Origin: JBAYNS01 sp041678625
GTDB taxonomy: Bacteria > Patescibacteriota > Gracilibacteria > Peribacterales > Peribacteraceae
Length of the DNA: 12,180 nucleotides
NCBI GenBank assembly: GCA_041678625.1
Contig: JBAYNS010000024.1
Location: forward strand, 1 to 12,180
Reading direction: 5' to 3'
This document shows positions 6,152-12,180 of the stretch, one piece after another; positions within the stretch are counted from its first letter, which is position 1; each line of letters starts with the position of its first letter. The notes under the pieces were generated by a model. That model saw only the letters and a program-made list of their open reading frames with translations, searched no databases and was not told where the DNA came from. Both the position numbers and the translations under genes were made by a program.

Positions 6152-7027
6152 ATGACTAAAAAACCTAGACCAGGAGAATTTGTTTCTTCTTCGGATACAA
6201 CAATCCCATTAGAAATCCCCCAATTCTTTTCTTTTACACCTCAAGAGAGCAAGACGCTTGCTGAAAATTACCGCACGATTGCTGTGCAGATGGAAAATCA
6301 GCCAAAAACAATTTTGTATCCTTGTTGTGAAACTGATGTAACACCAAGCTTGGCTTTTCCTGGCGCTGCGGTGCAATACGTTGATATGAATCGTCAGGCA
6401 ATCGAAACTCTTGTCGCTCACGGCTACGACGCACACGTTGGACGTGTCCCAACAGGAAGGATTCAAGGGCAATCTTCTTCTGACGCTAGTGATACTCCCG
6501 TATTCATTCCTAAGAATCATGTTGATCTGCTCATTCTTCTAAATCCGCAAATTTCACCATTTGCTATCGCAGAATATGTTCGTCATCAAGGATATGTCCT
6601 TTGCAACAACTACCATCAGACAGCCAACGAAATGCACACGCTCAACGATTTTACACCGGTAGCAGTGCTACATACCGGAGAAAATCAAGAATTGGATACA
6701 TCATTCCTGGGCGAATATTTCAGACTGCTATCCACTGACGAAGAATATAGGCAAGCTGATCCAGAGAGATATAGAATCATTCAACGATATGTGTATGGAA
6801 AAATTCGCATGCTCTTTCCAGGCCTGTTCGATGTCAGTCACGCCATTCCACAATTTCTGGAATGTGCGCGTGGTCAGCATGAAATGTTTGATACTGTCTT
6901 TATTGGAAAACATGCATTGCCGAAACCTCTTCGGCAAAAATCATCTGCCGCGGATGATCTTTTCCTTTTTCAACGAAAAAAGAACTCACCGTCACAAGTC
7001 CCCCGAAGCTCCATCGGCCATCGTTGA
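6152..7027 (+). CDS. Rossmann-fold, methyltransferase-like protein of unknown function
   Basis: The 291-residue protein resembles class I SAM-dependent methyltransferases in layout. A strand-turn ILYPCCETD (54-62) lies at the motif I position, VQYVDMN (74-80) has the acidic residue that would contact the SAM ribose, DLLILLNPQISP (125-136) lies at the motif IV position, and GYVLCNN (147-153) marks the next strand. The motif I glycines are missing (two cysteines instead), so SAM binding is doubtful and the protein may be a degenerate member. The C-terminal 120 residues are charged and unassigned. No signal peptide or membrane segment is seen. The ATG at 6152 has no SD at normal spacing. The location 33 bp after the transpeptidase suggests an operon. 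By eye it is more AT-rich than its neighbours. Confidence 0.45.
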   Translation: MTKKPRPGEFVSSSDTTIPLEIPQFFSFTPQESKTLAENYRTIAVQMENQPKTILYPCCETDVTPSLAFPGAAVQYVDMNRQAIETLVAHGYDAHVGRVPTGRIQGQSSSDASDTPVFIPKNHVDLLILLNPQISPFAIAEYVRHQGYVLCNNYHQTANEMHTLNDFTPVAVLHTGENQELDTSFLGEYFRLLSTDEEYRQADPERYRIIQRYVYGKIRMLFPGLFDVSHAIPQFLECARGQHEMFDTVFIGKHALPKPLRQKSSAADDLFLFQRKKNSPSQVPRSSIGHR

Positions 7028-7030
7028 ATG

Positions 7031-7047
7031 TGGGTCGATTCGGCCCA
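7031..7047 (+). terminator. Possible stem-loop after the methyltransferase-like gene
   Basis: TGGGTCG, loop ATT, CGGCCCA form a 7-bp stem (one G-U pair in plus-strand RNA), 3 bp after the stop at 7027. No T-tract follows, so this is a weak call. Confidence 0.3.
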
Positions 7048-7073
7048 AAGATATCTGGCCAGCTATCCGAAGA

Positions 7074-7088
7074 TCCCGCGAAGCGGGA
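7074..7088. terminator. GC-rich hairpin between convergent tRNA-Ser and protein gene
   Basis: TCCCGC, loop GAA, GCGGGA form a perfect 6-bp GC-rich stem, 7 bp beyond the tRNA 3' end on the minus strand and between convergent transcripts. On the minus strand it is followed only by TCTTCGG, so it lacks a proper U-tract. It probably ends the tRNA transcript or protects its 3' end. Confidence 0.45.
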
Positions 7089-7094
7089 CGTAGG

Positions 7095-7185
<91 letters not shown>

Positions 7186-7196
7186 ACGCTGGTTGC

Positions 7197-7202
7197 AGTA
7201 TA
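7197..7202 (-). promoter_or_regulatory. Candidate -10 of tRNA-Ser
   Basis: TATACT (5/6 of consensus) lies 11 nt upstream of the mature tRNA 5' end on the minus strand. No convincing -35 is present 16-18 bp upstream, so read-through from the ATPase gene remains possible. Confidence 0.4.
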
Positions 7203-7244
7203 GGAAAGCCTGCTTCCCTGTGCTAGCAGAAACCCAACGCACTC

Positions 7245-9764
7245 CTATCCTTTCTGCGTACGCCTCCAGCGCATATCTGCCACCGTAACCGGAGGATTGG
7301 GAACAAGCTTCAGAAGTTCCAGTACCAAGAACCCAAAGAACGCCAGTGCAAGAATCTCTCCCCACTCCATTGCAGAAAGTGGCACCAAAGAGAAGATGCC
7401 TGCAAGCGGCGAGTAGAGCAGAATGACCTGCAGAAGAAATGGAATGGCAACAGCCCCGAGCATCCAGGGATTGGAGAATGGATTGATGCGCCAGAACGGC
7501 CGAACAGATCGTGCACTCAGTGCCAGAAAGAGCTCAAAATTAATTGCCAGTGTGAGAGTGGTTGTGCGCGCTTGTACGAGTGCTACCCCCGCGCTCATCT
7601 GCCAGAGGAAGAAGAGGAATGCCATCGCAAAGGCAAAAATTGCAGCAAACGTGAGCCGTCCAAATTGACCGGAGAGAATATGCTGCGTTGGGGGACGCGG
7701 CGGCCTCTGCATGATGTCACGCTCCGCAGGTTCCATTCCCAACGCAAGTGCGGGCAGGCCATCCGTCATCAGGTTGATCCAGAGAATGTGGATGGGAAGA
7801 TACGGTAACGGCATCCCCAAGAGAATCGTGGTCATGATCAGGAGCAGTTCATCAAAGTTCGCCCGGAGCAGATACATCACAAACTTACGAATGTTATCGT
7901 AAATGCGCCGCCCTTCGCGCACGGCAGCAACCATTGTGGCGTAATGGTCATCGGCGAGCACGATACTCGCGGCTTCGCGCGCGACTTCTGTTCCAACCTT
8001 TCCCATTGCTACTCCCACATTCGCTCCTTTGAGCGCAGGGGCATCATTCACGCCGTCTCCGGACATCGCTACGATCTCCCCCATTTCCTGCAGAGCCTCC
8101 AGAATCTGAAGTTTATGCACGGGGGAAACGCGCGCAAAAACCGACGTGTATGCAAGACACTCCTTCAGTTCTTCTCTCGTCATGCGATCGAGTTCAATAC
8201 CGCCAACCGCCGCACCTTTGATCCCCACGCGCTGTGCAATCGCCCGGGCAGTATCCACGTTATCACCGGTAATCATCATCGTCCTGATTCCCGCGCTTAG
8301 GGCAACGGCCACTGCTTTTTTCACTGTCTTGCGCGGAGGATCCTCCATACCCACAAGCCCCACGAATCGCGTTTTTCCTCCTTCTCTGACAGCACAGGCA
8401 AGGATACGTAATCCCTGTGAAGCCATGCGCGTTGTCTCTTTGAGCACAACGTCATTGGAGATCTCATCGCAGAAATGTACAATTACCTCCGGAGCACCTT
8501 TCAGGAACTGCAGATCACCGTGACGCGTGACCATGTACTTCTTCTCTGAAGAAAACGGCTCCTCTTCTTCATCAATCTCCAGACGTTTCACGGCACGTTT
8601 GCTGGCAAATGCGAGCAATCCCAATTCCGTTGGATCACCGATATTCGGCGGTTTGGCCCGGTTACAGGAAGCGCAGATACGCGCCAGAAGATCCAGCGAT
8701 TCAGCAGAATGCTGCGGAGTCCATTCCTCCACCACCTCCATACGATTCTCTGTAATTGTTCCCGTCTTATCCGCACAGATAACCGTAACGCTGCCCAATG
8801 TTTCCAGTGCATCCAGACGGCGCACCAGCGCGTTCTTCCGCACCATGCGCTTTACGCCCATGGCCAAACACACGGTCACCACAGCCGGGAGTCCTTCCGG
8901 CACTGCAGAAACTGCAAGACTCACGCCAATGAGCAGCATTTCTATACCGGAGCGTCCGCTGAGCAATCCTGCAAGAACGATAAAAAAACACATGCTCAGA
9001 ACAACGGCGCCGAGCATTTTCCCCAGCTGTTTCATGCGCTTCTGTAACGGCGTTTCCGGGAGCTGCGTTTCTGCAACGAGCTTGGTGATCTTACCGATTT
9101 CCGTCAGCACTCCCGTGGAAGTGACAATGTACTCACCGGAACCCCGCGTCACGAGCGTTCCCGCAAATACCATATTGTGCTGCTCCGCCAACGCAGCATC
9201 GCCCCGCAGAGCATCCGCTGTCTTGTGCGCCGTGTTCGATTCTCCGGTAAGACTGGATTCATTCACTTCCAGAAAGGAACACTCTATCAACCTGCCGTCA
9301 GCGGAAATGCGATCCCCTGCTTCCAGGAGCACAATGTCCCCCGGAACCAGCTCCCGCGAAGCCACCGTAATTTCCTTTCCATTACGGCGAACTACGGAGT
9401 GCGGCGATGTGAGTTTTTGGAGTTCGGCAATGGCCTTCTCCGCTTTGTACTCCTGCACAAAACCAAGGAGCGCATTTAAAAGGAGAATTGTCGCAATGAT
9501 GATGGCATCCAGAAAACTCTCTACTGTTAGTGCTTCTCCATCCAAAAATGGCATGATCAGAGAAAGGCTAAGTGCCACAAAGAGGATGTAGACCAGAATG
9601 TCCTGAAACTGACGAAAAAATACCAGCCACAACGATTTCTCTTTTTGTTGTAATTCGTTGAACCCGTACTCTTCGTGCCGTCGATTCACCTCCTGCGTAC
9701 TTAATCCTCCATGCGCAGAACGCATATGTGTGAAGACCTCGTCAACAGTGAGGTTCGTGTACAT
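7245..9764 (-). CDS. P-type Ca2+-transporting ATPase (SERCA/PacL-like, P2A)
   Basis: The 839-residue protein uses ATP to pump cations, most likely Ca2+ outward, across the cytoplasmic membrane. In order: cation-ATPase N-terminal domain (1-70), actuator loop with TGES (173-176), M4 with PEGLP (289-293), phosphorylation site D332 in DKTGT, nucleotide-binding KGAPE (422-426), MITGDN (497-502), hinge GDGVNDAP (569-576), and C-terminal membrane helices. Residues aligned with SERCA Ca2+ ligands are kept: E290 (E309), N636 and E639 in M5 (N768, E771), N664, T667 and D668 in M6 (N796, T799, D800), and E744 in M8 (E908). Both Ca2+ sites may therefore exist, although Na+/K+-type relatives cannot be excluded. 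The ATG at 9762-9764 is preceded by TATAAA ending 6 nt upstream and no SD. It is transcribed divergently from the ROK kinase. Confidence 0.93.
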   Translation of the reverse strand: MYTNLTVDEVFTHMRSAHGGLSTQEVNRRHEEYGFNELQQKEKSLWLVFFRQFQDILVYILFVALSLSLIMPFLDGEALTVESFLDAIIIATILLLNALLGFVQEYKAEKAIAELQKLTSPHSVVRRNGKEITVASRELVPGDIVLLEAGDRISADGRLIECSFLEVNESSLTGESNTAHKTADALRGDAALAEQHNMVFAGTLVTRGSGEYIVTSTGVLTEIGKITKLVAETQLPETPLQKRMKQLGKMLGAVVLSMCFFIVLAGLLSGRSGIEMLLIGVSLAVSAVPEGLPAVVTVCLAMGVKRMVRKNALVRRLDALETLGSVTVICADKTGTITENRMEVVEEWTPQHSAESLDLLARICASCNRAKPPNIGDPTELGLLAFASKRAVKRLEIDEEEEPFSSEKKYMVTRHGDLQFLKGAPEVIVHFCDEISNDVVLKETTRMASQGLRILACAVREGGKTRFVGLVGMEDPPRKTVKKAVAVALSAGIRTMMITGDNVDTARAIAQRVGIKGAAVGGIELDRMTREELKECLAYTSVFARVSPVHKLQILEALQEMGEIVAMSGDGVNDAPALKGANVGVAMGKVGTEVAREAASIVLADDHYATMVAAVREGRRIYDNIRKFVMYLLRANFDELLLIMTTILLGMPLPYLPIHILWINLMTDGLPALALGMEPAERDIMQRPPRPPTQHILSGQFGRLTFAAIFAFAMAFLFFLWQMSAGVALVQARTTTLTLAINFELFLALSARSVRPFWRINPFSNPWMLGAVAIPFLLQVILLYSPLAGIFSLVPLSAMEWGEILALAFFGFLVLELLKLVPNPPVTVADMRWRRTQKG

Positions 9765-9770
9765 GAGGCT

Positions 9771-9776
9771 TTTATA
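9771..9776 (-). promoter_or_regulatory. Candidate -10 of the Ca2+-ATPase gene
   Basis: On the minus strand TATAAA (5/6) ends 6 nt before the ATG at 9764, which would make the message leaderless. No good -35 is seen at 16-18 bp. Confidence 0.45.
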
Positions 9777-9842
9777 CTAAATGCTGGTCATCATTTTTCA
9801 TAATCCTTTTCCTACGGAGGACTCCTCCTTATAGAGGAAGAA

Positions 9843-9851
9843 TGCTAAAGT
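9843..9851 (+). promoter_or_regulatory. Candidate extended -10 of the ROK kinase gene
   Basis: TGCTAAAGT (TGn plus a 4/6 hexamer) ends 9 nt before the ATG at 9861. An alternative is TATAGA at 9830-9835, which would leave a leader of about 19 nt. The GGAGG/CCTCC inverted repeat at 9816-9828 overlaps the upstream region. Both calls are weak. Confidence 0.3.
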
Positions 9852-9860
9852 GCCCTTACT

Positions 9861-10724
9861 ATGTCTTCTCTCTTAGGCATTGATCTTGGCGGAACAAAGA
9901 TTGCAGCAGCGCGCTACGATGCGCAGACGTGGGATATGCAGGAAGAAGAACGCACGCCGACGCGTTCAGGAAAATCCTTTGATACTGTTGCAGAGGACAT
10001 CATTGCCCTCGCACAGAAGTTGCGCAGTGACGATACCACGGCACTGGGCATCGGCGTTCCCGGTTTGGTGCGCCATCCGGAAGGTGTACTGGTAACGCTC
10101 CCCAACATCCCCCATGCCGAGGAGTATCCGCTCAAACAGAAACTCACGGAAGCTCTTGCTCTCCCCGTGGCAGTCGGCAACGATGCCAACTGCTTCACAC
10201 TGGCGGAAGCGCATTGTGGAGCGGGCAAGGGTAAAGACGTCGTCGTTGGCATCACCATGGGTACCGGAGTAGGTGGCGGCATTGTCGTGGACGGGAAGAT
10301 CTACCGGGGAAGCCATGGTTGCGCCGCGGAAATCGGACACATGCTCCTTCAGCCCGGCCAGCCGCCATTTAAGACAACAGACAAGCGCGGTGACATCGAA
10401 CAATTCCTTTCCGGAACAGCAATGGGTAAGAGATGCGAGGAAGCCCAGAGACCGGAAGATTACTTAAAAGGTGAAGTCTGCGCATTCCTGCGACCGGAGA
10501 TTTTCCGCGAAGTGGCATGGATGTGCGTGAACCTGATACACCTGCTTGATCCTGCAGTTATCATCTTCGGCGGAAGCGCAGGAAGAGCGCTCGAACCACA
10601 CCTGGATGCAATTAAAGAGGAACTCAAGCAGTGGATGCTCCCGCGTACACCAGCACCAGAACTTACCATTGCAATACTGCCGAATGCAGCAACACTCGGT
10701 GCGGCATTGTTGACGCAACAGTAA
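9861..10724 (+). CDS. ROK-family sugar kinase (glucokinase-like), zinc site absent
   Basis: The 287-residue cytoplasmic kinase has the ROK phosphate-binding DLGGTK (8-13), GVPG (65-68), catalytic-base Asp108 in GNDAN (106-110), the glycine-rich GTGVGGG (134-140), sugar-contacting E157 and H160 in EIGH, and the C-terminal DPAVIIFGG (230-238). ROK members phosphorylate glucose, N-acetylglucosamine, N-acetylmannosamine or fructose; the substrate cannot be fixed here. The CxCGxxGC zinc motif that normally follows the EIGH histidine is gone: between H160 and the retained E..SG (about 180-185) there are no cysteines. Glucokinase is the likeliest call given the nearby 6PGDH gene, but that is inference. 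The ATG at 9861 has no SD at normal distance. A 25-bp hairpin follows the stop. Confidence 0.85.
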   Translation: MSSLLGIDLGGTKIAAARYDAQTWDMQEEERTPTRSGKSFDTVAEDIIALAQKLRSDDTTALGIGVPGLVRHPEGVLVTLPNIPHAEEYPLKQKLTEALALPVAVGNDANCFTLAEAHCGAGKGKDVVVGITMGTGVGGGIVVDGKIYRGSHGCAAEIGHMLLQPGQPPFKTTDKRGDIEQFLSGTAMGKRCEEAQRPEDYLKGEVCAFLRPEIFREVAWMCVNLIHLLDPAVIIFGGSAGRALEPHLDAIKEELKQWMLPRTPAPELTIAILPNAATLGAALLTQQ

Positions 10725-10734
10725 CCCCTCACCC

Positions 10735-10759
10735 AAGCGCACGATTCCTTCGTGCGCTT
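10735..10759. terminator. Bidirectional hairpin terminator between ROK kinase and M23 peptidase
   Basis: AAGCGCACGA, loop TTCCT, TCGTGCGCTT form a perfect 10-bp stem, 10 bp after the ROK stop and 34 bp after the M23 stop on the other strand. The position between convergent genes fits a shared terminator. Neither strand has a T-run after the stem beyond the closing TT. Confidence 0.6.
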
Positions 10760-10793
10760 CATGATCCTGCGCGCGCAATGGGATATAAAAAGT

Positions 10794-11342
10794 TTACGCA
10801 ATAGCAACAGGCCGCGCCGGATTATCCAAGTACTGATTACTCGCGAATGTCATATCAAGGTAGGGCTTTGCCTCGTCGGTGTAATCAGAATTGTAGTGCA
10901 TGTCTTTGTCCTGCCACAGACGCGTGTACTCCGTGACATCCACCGCACCATCGTAACCGTTCTCTTTGTTCTGCACCTGACCGTTCTTCATGATTTTGTA
11001 CGTCCAATGCAGGTGCGGACCCGTGGCTGCTCCGCTCTCTCCGCTCTTGCCAATCGGATCGCCCTGGTAGATGAACTGTCCGTTACTCACAGCAATGCTC
11101 GAAAGATGTGCAAGAACGCTCTTGCGTTTGGCATCGGTGATGACGAGGTAGAGGCCATAGCCGCTACTGCCATCATTCACGACCGTTGCCATTCCATCGT
11201 GTGGTGCATAGATCGTCGTCCCAACAGGGCAGCCAAAGTCGATGCCGTTATGTCCTGCATATCCATAACCGGCATAAATATCCGGGTTTTGACCAAACCC
11301 CTGTGTGATGAGCGGTGTATCCGCAATGGGTGAGAAGATCAT
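10794..11342 (-). CDS. M23 (LytM-type) peptidase domain protein without signal peptide
   Basis: The 182-residue protein carries the LytM/lysostaphin-type zinc metallopeptidase signature: H31 and D35 in GHNGIDFG, H79 in AHLS, and H110-x-H112 in TGPHLHW. M23 enzymes cut peptidoglycan cross-bridges or stem peptides. All zinc and catalytic residues are present, so it should be active. There is no signal peptide or membrane segment. The frame closes with TAA two codons upstream of the ATG at 11340-11342, so no N-terminal extension is possible. It may act in the cytoplasm, leave by a non-Sec route, or work like a phage-type endolysin. The C-terminal 55 residues are unassigned. A -10-like TACAAT ends 8 nt before the ATG, with no SD. 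Confidence 0.85.
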   Translation of the reverse strand: MIFSPIADTPLITQGFGQNPDIYAGYGYAGHNGIDFGCPVGTTIYAPHDGMATVVNDGSSGYGLYLVITDAKRKSVLAHLSSIAVSNGQFIYQGDPIGKSGESGAATGPHLHWTYKIMKNGQVQNKENGYDGAVDVTEYTRLWQDKDMHYNSDYTDEAKPYLDMTFASNQYLDNPARPVAIA

Positions 11343-11350
11343 GTGTAGTT

Positions 11351-11356
11351 ATTGTA
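11351..11356 (-). promoter_or_regulatory. Candidate -10 of the M23 peptidase gene
   Basis: On the minus strand TACAAT (5/6) ends 8 nt before the ATG at 11342. No acceptable -35 at 16-18 bp is visible. Read-through from the small gene 33 bp upstream is the alternative. Confidence 0.4.
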
Positions 11357-11375
11357 GGACATGAGCCCCATACAA

Positions 11376-11741
11376 TCACCACTTTTCATCTGGATCACCA
11401 TCGTGCCCTTGTACTCTTAATAATTTTTCCCGCACGACGGCAACAATCTGACCAACACGGATAGTAAGAATCTCCTGTATGGGAACCTCCGGATTTTCTT
11501 GTTGTTCGCCCGGACAAGGAGATATTCCTCCTAGGACGTTTTTCAGATCCCCCAGGGTTAATGCTAATTGCATCCGATGAGCAAAAGATGCTAAGCCTAA
11601 GCCAAAATTTTCCTCTTTGATCCCTAATTCTTTGAGGGAAGAATCCTCTCGAATATCATCTCTGTTCACCTCAAAAGTAATCACGAGCGCATCGCATACT
11701 TCGTCGTAGATCCCATCTGATGTTGAAAATGTAGAACTCAT
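11376..11741 (-). CDS. Small acyl-carrier-protein-like protein lacking the phosphopantetheine serine
   Basis: This 121-residue acidic soluble protein resembles acyl carrier proteins in its first 70 residues: a first helix around IYDEVCDALVITF, then DDIREDSSLKELGI, much like the ACP stretch before the prosthetic-group site. Where ACPs have DSL after LG, this protein has IKEENFGLGL, so the attachment serine is absent and it cannot be a normal carrier. A second helical segment follows a Pro/Gln/Glu linker (about 72-86). The family call is tentative. The start is set at ATG 11739-11741. A TTG in frame at 11780 is possible, but those bases form a perfect TTGACA -35 whose -10 ends 9 nt before the ATG. 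It lies between 6PGDH and the M23 peptidase on the same strand. Confidence 0.4.
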   Translation of the reverse strand: MSSTFSTSDGIYDEVCDALVITFEVNRDDIREDSSLKELGIKEENFGLGLASFAHRMQLALTLGDLKNVLGGISPCPGEQQENPEVPIQEILTIRVGQIVAVVREKLLRVQGHDGDPDEKW

Positions 11742-11750
11742 AAGAAATGG

Positions 11751-11780
11751 AGAATACTTCTCTGCATACAGGAATGTCAA
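11751..11780 (-). promoter_or_regulatory. Promoter of the ACP-like gene
   Basis: On the minus strand TTGACA (11775-11780, perfect) and TATTCT (11751-11756, 4/6) are separated by 18 bp, and 9 nt separate the -10 from the ATG at 11741. It lies in the 52-bp gap after the 6PGDH stop. Confidence 0.55.
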
Positions 11781-11793
11781 TGATATTTAACAA

Positions 11794-12180
11794 TTACCAT
11801 TCAGCATGGAACTTCCCCCCTCGATCTTTTCGCTCAAACGTATGCGCTCCAAAGAAATCGCGCTGCGCCTGGATCAAATTCTGCGGCAAGTTCTCTGCAC
11901 GCAGAGCATCGTAGTAACTGAGCGAAGCGCTCATGGCGGGAACAGCCACTCCCCTACTCACGGCATAATTGACTGTCCTGCGCCAGTCGCGCTGACTCTC
12001 ACCGGTGAAGCGTTCCAGAATTTGTTCCTTTGCGGCTTTCGCCATCACCTGATCGTTTCCGAGTGCACGCTGGAAGTACGGCAGGAGCGCGGAGCGGATG
12101 ATGCATCCACCGCGCCAGATACGGGCGACCTCACCAAGGTCCATGTTCCACTTTTCCTCTTCGTTCGCCTTCTGCAAGAA
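11794..12180 (-). CDS. gnd: 6-phosphogluconate dehydrogenase, C-terminal part (cut by window edge)
   Basis: Decarboxylating 6PGDH oxidises 6-phosphogluconate to ribulose 5-phosphate with NAD(P)+, in the oxidative pentose phosphate pathway. The 128 or so residues in the window are its C-terminal helical domain: an IWRGGCIIRS signature near the start, then YYDALR, LPQNLIQAQRDFFGAHTFER, and the terminal FHAEW. The aligned family continues upstream, and the frame is open at base 12180, so the true start and the NADP-binding and catalytic portion lie outside. The protein ends at the usual family C-terminus with TAA (11794-11796). Which cofactor it uses cannot be judged from this part. Confidence 0.95.
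   Translation of the reverse strand, partial: FLQKANEEEKWNMDLGEVARIWRGGCIIRSALLPYFQRALGNDQVMAKAAKEQILERFTGESQRDWRRTVNYAVSRGVAVPAMSASLSYYDALRAENLPQNLIQAQRDFFGAHTFERKDRGGKFHAEW

Noticed and set aside
8527..9591. 354-codon plus-strand open frame antisense to the Ca2+-ATPase gene
   Set aside because: It lies wholly inside a clearly recognised P-type ATPase gene, is Ser/Arg/Thr-rich without domains, and has no promoter or SD.
9842..9883. 13-codon ORF (MLKCPYYVFSLRH) preceded by an SD-like GAGGA and overlapping the ROK start
   Set aside because: It could be a leader peptide, but it overlaps the candidate -10, would be untranscribed if +1 is near 9858, and has no regulatory codon pattern.

Overview
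The window looks like ordinary chromosome from an uncultured, small-genome bacterium of the Patescibacteria/CPR type. A Peregrinibacteria/Peribacteria-like lineage is my best guess, at moderate confidence and by inference. The grounds are a cysteine-rich DUF4215/Myxococcus-type repeat surface protein, a reduced division cluster (rsmH and an FtsL-like gene only), several short lineage-type hypothetical proteins, mid-range GC, and an almost complete lack of Shine-Dalgarno sequences. The standard code applies: rsmH, the L,D-transpeptidase and the 6152-7027 gene all end with TGA at sensible C-termini. There is no phage, insertion sequence, CRISPR array, defence locus or secondary-metabolite cluster here.

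Layout, left to right. A LysE/RhtB-like exporter (110-763, +) converges on a large cell-surface protein (815-2776, -) built from eleven consecutive CDDGN repeats, the first ten intervals being exactly 31 residues (93 bp), with a C-terminal membrane anchor. Upstream of it on the same strand lie an FtsL-like division protein (2856-3260, -) and rsmH, the 16S rRNA m4C1402 methyltransferase (3257-4153, -); these two overlap by ATGA. A helical TPR-like protein (4302-5318, -) and an L,D-transpeptidase (5543-6118, +) diverge from a 224-bp region that carries a near-consensus sigma70 promoter in each direction. A Rossmann/methyltransferase-like protein (6152-7027, +) follows the transpeptidase.

The second half holds tRNA-Ser(GCU) (7096-7185, -), a SERCA/PacL-like Ca2+ P-type ATPase (7245-9764, -), a ROK sugar kinase (9861-10724, +), a M23 peptidase without a signal peptide (10794-11342, -), a small acyl-carrier-protein-like protein without the phosphopantetheine serine (11376-11741, -), and the C-terminal part of 6-phosphogluconate dehydrogenase (11794-12180, -), cut by the window edge. 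Cell-envelope functions (surface repeat protein, FtsL, RsmH, L,D-transpeptidase, M23 peptidase) dominate. The ROK kinase and 6PGDH suggest glucose phosphorylation feeding the pentose phosphate pathway.

The strongest cross-gene signal is in translation initiation. No gene has an SD motif at normal spacing. In most transcription-unit starts a -10-like hexamer ends only 6-9 nt before the start codon, so the predicted +1 falls on or next to the start codon. This fits widespread leaderless transcription. It also explains the TTG start of the transpeptidase, and it shows that one apparent TTG start (11780) is really the -35 box of a promoter serving an ATG 39 bp downstream.
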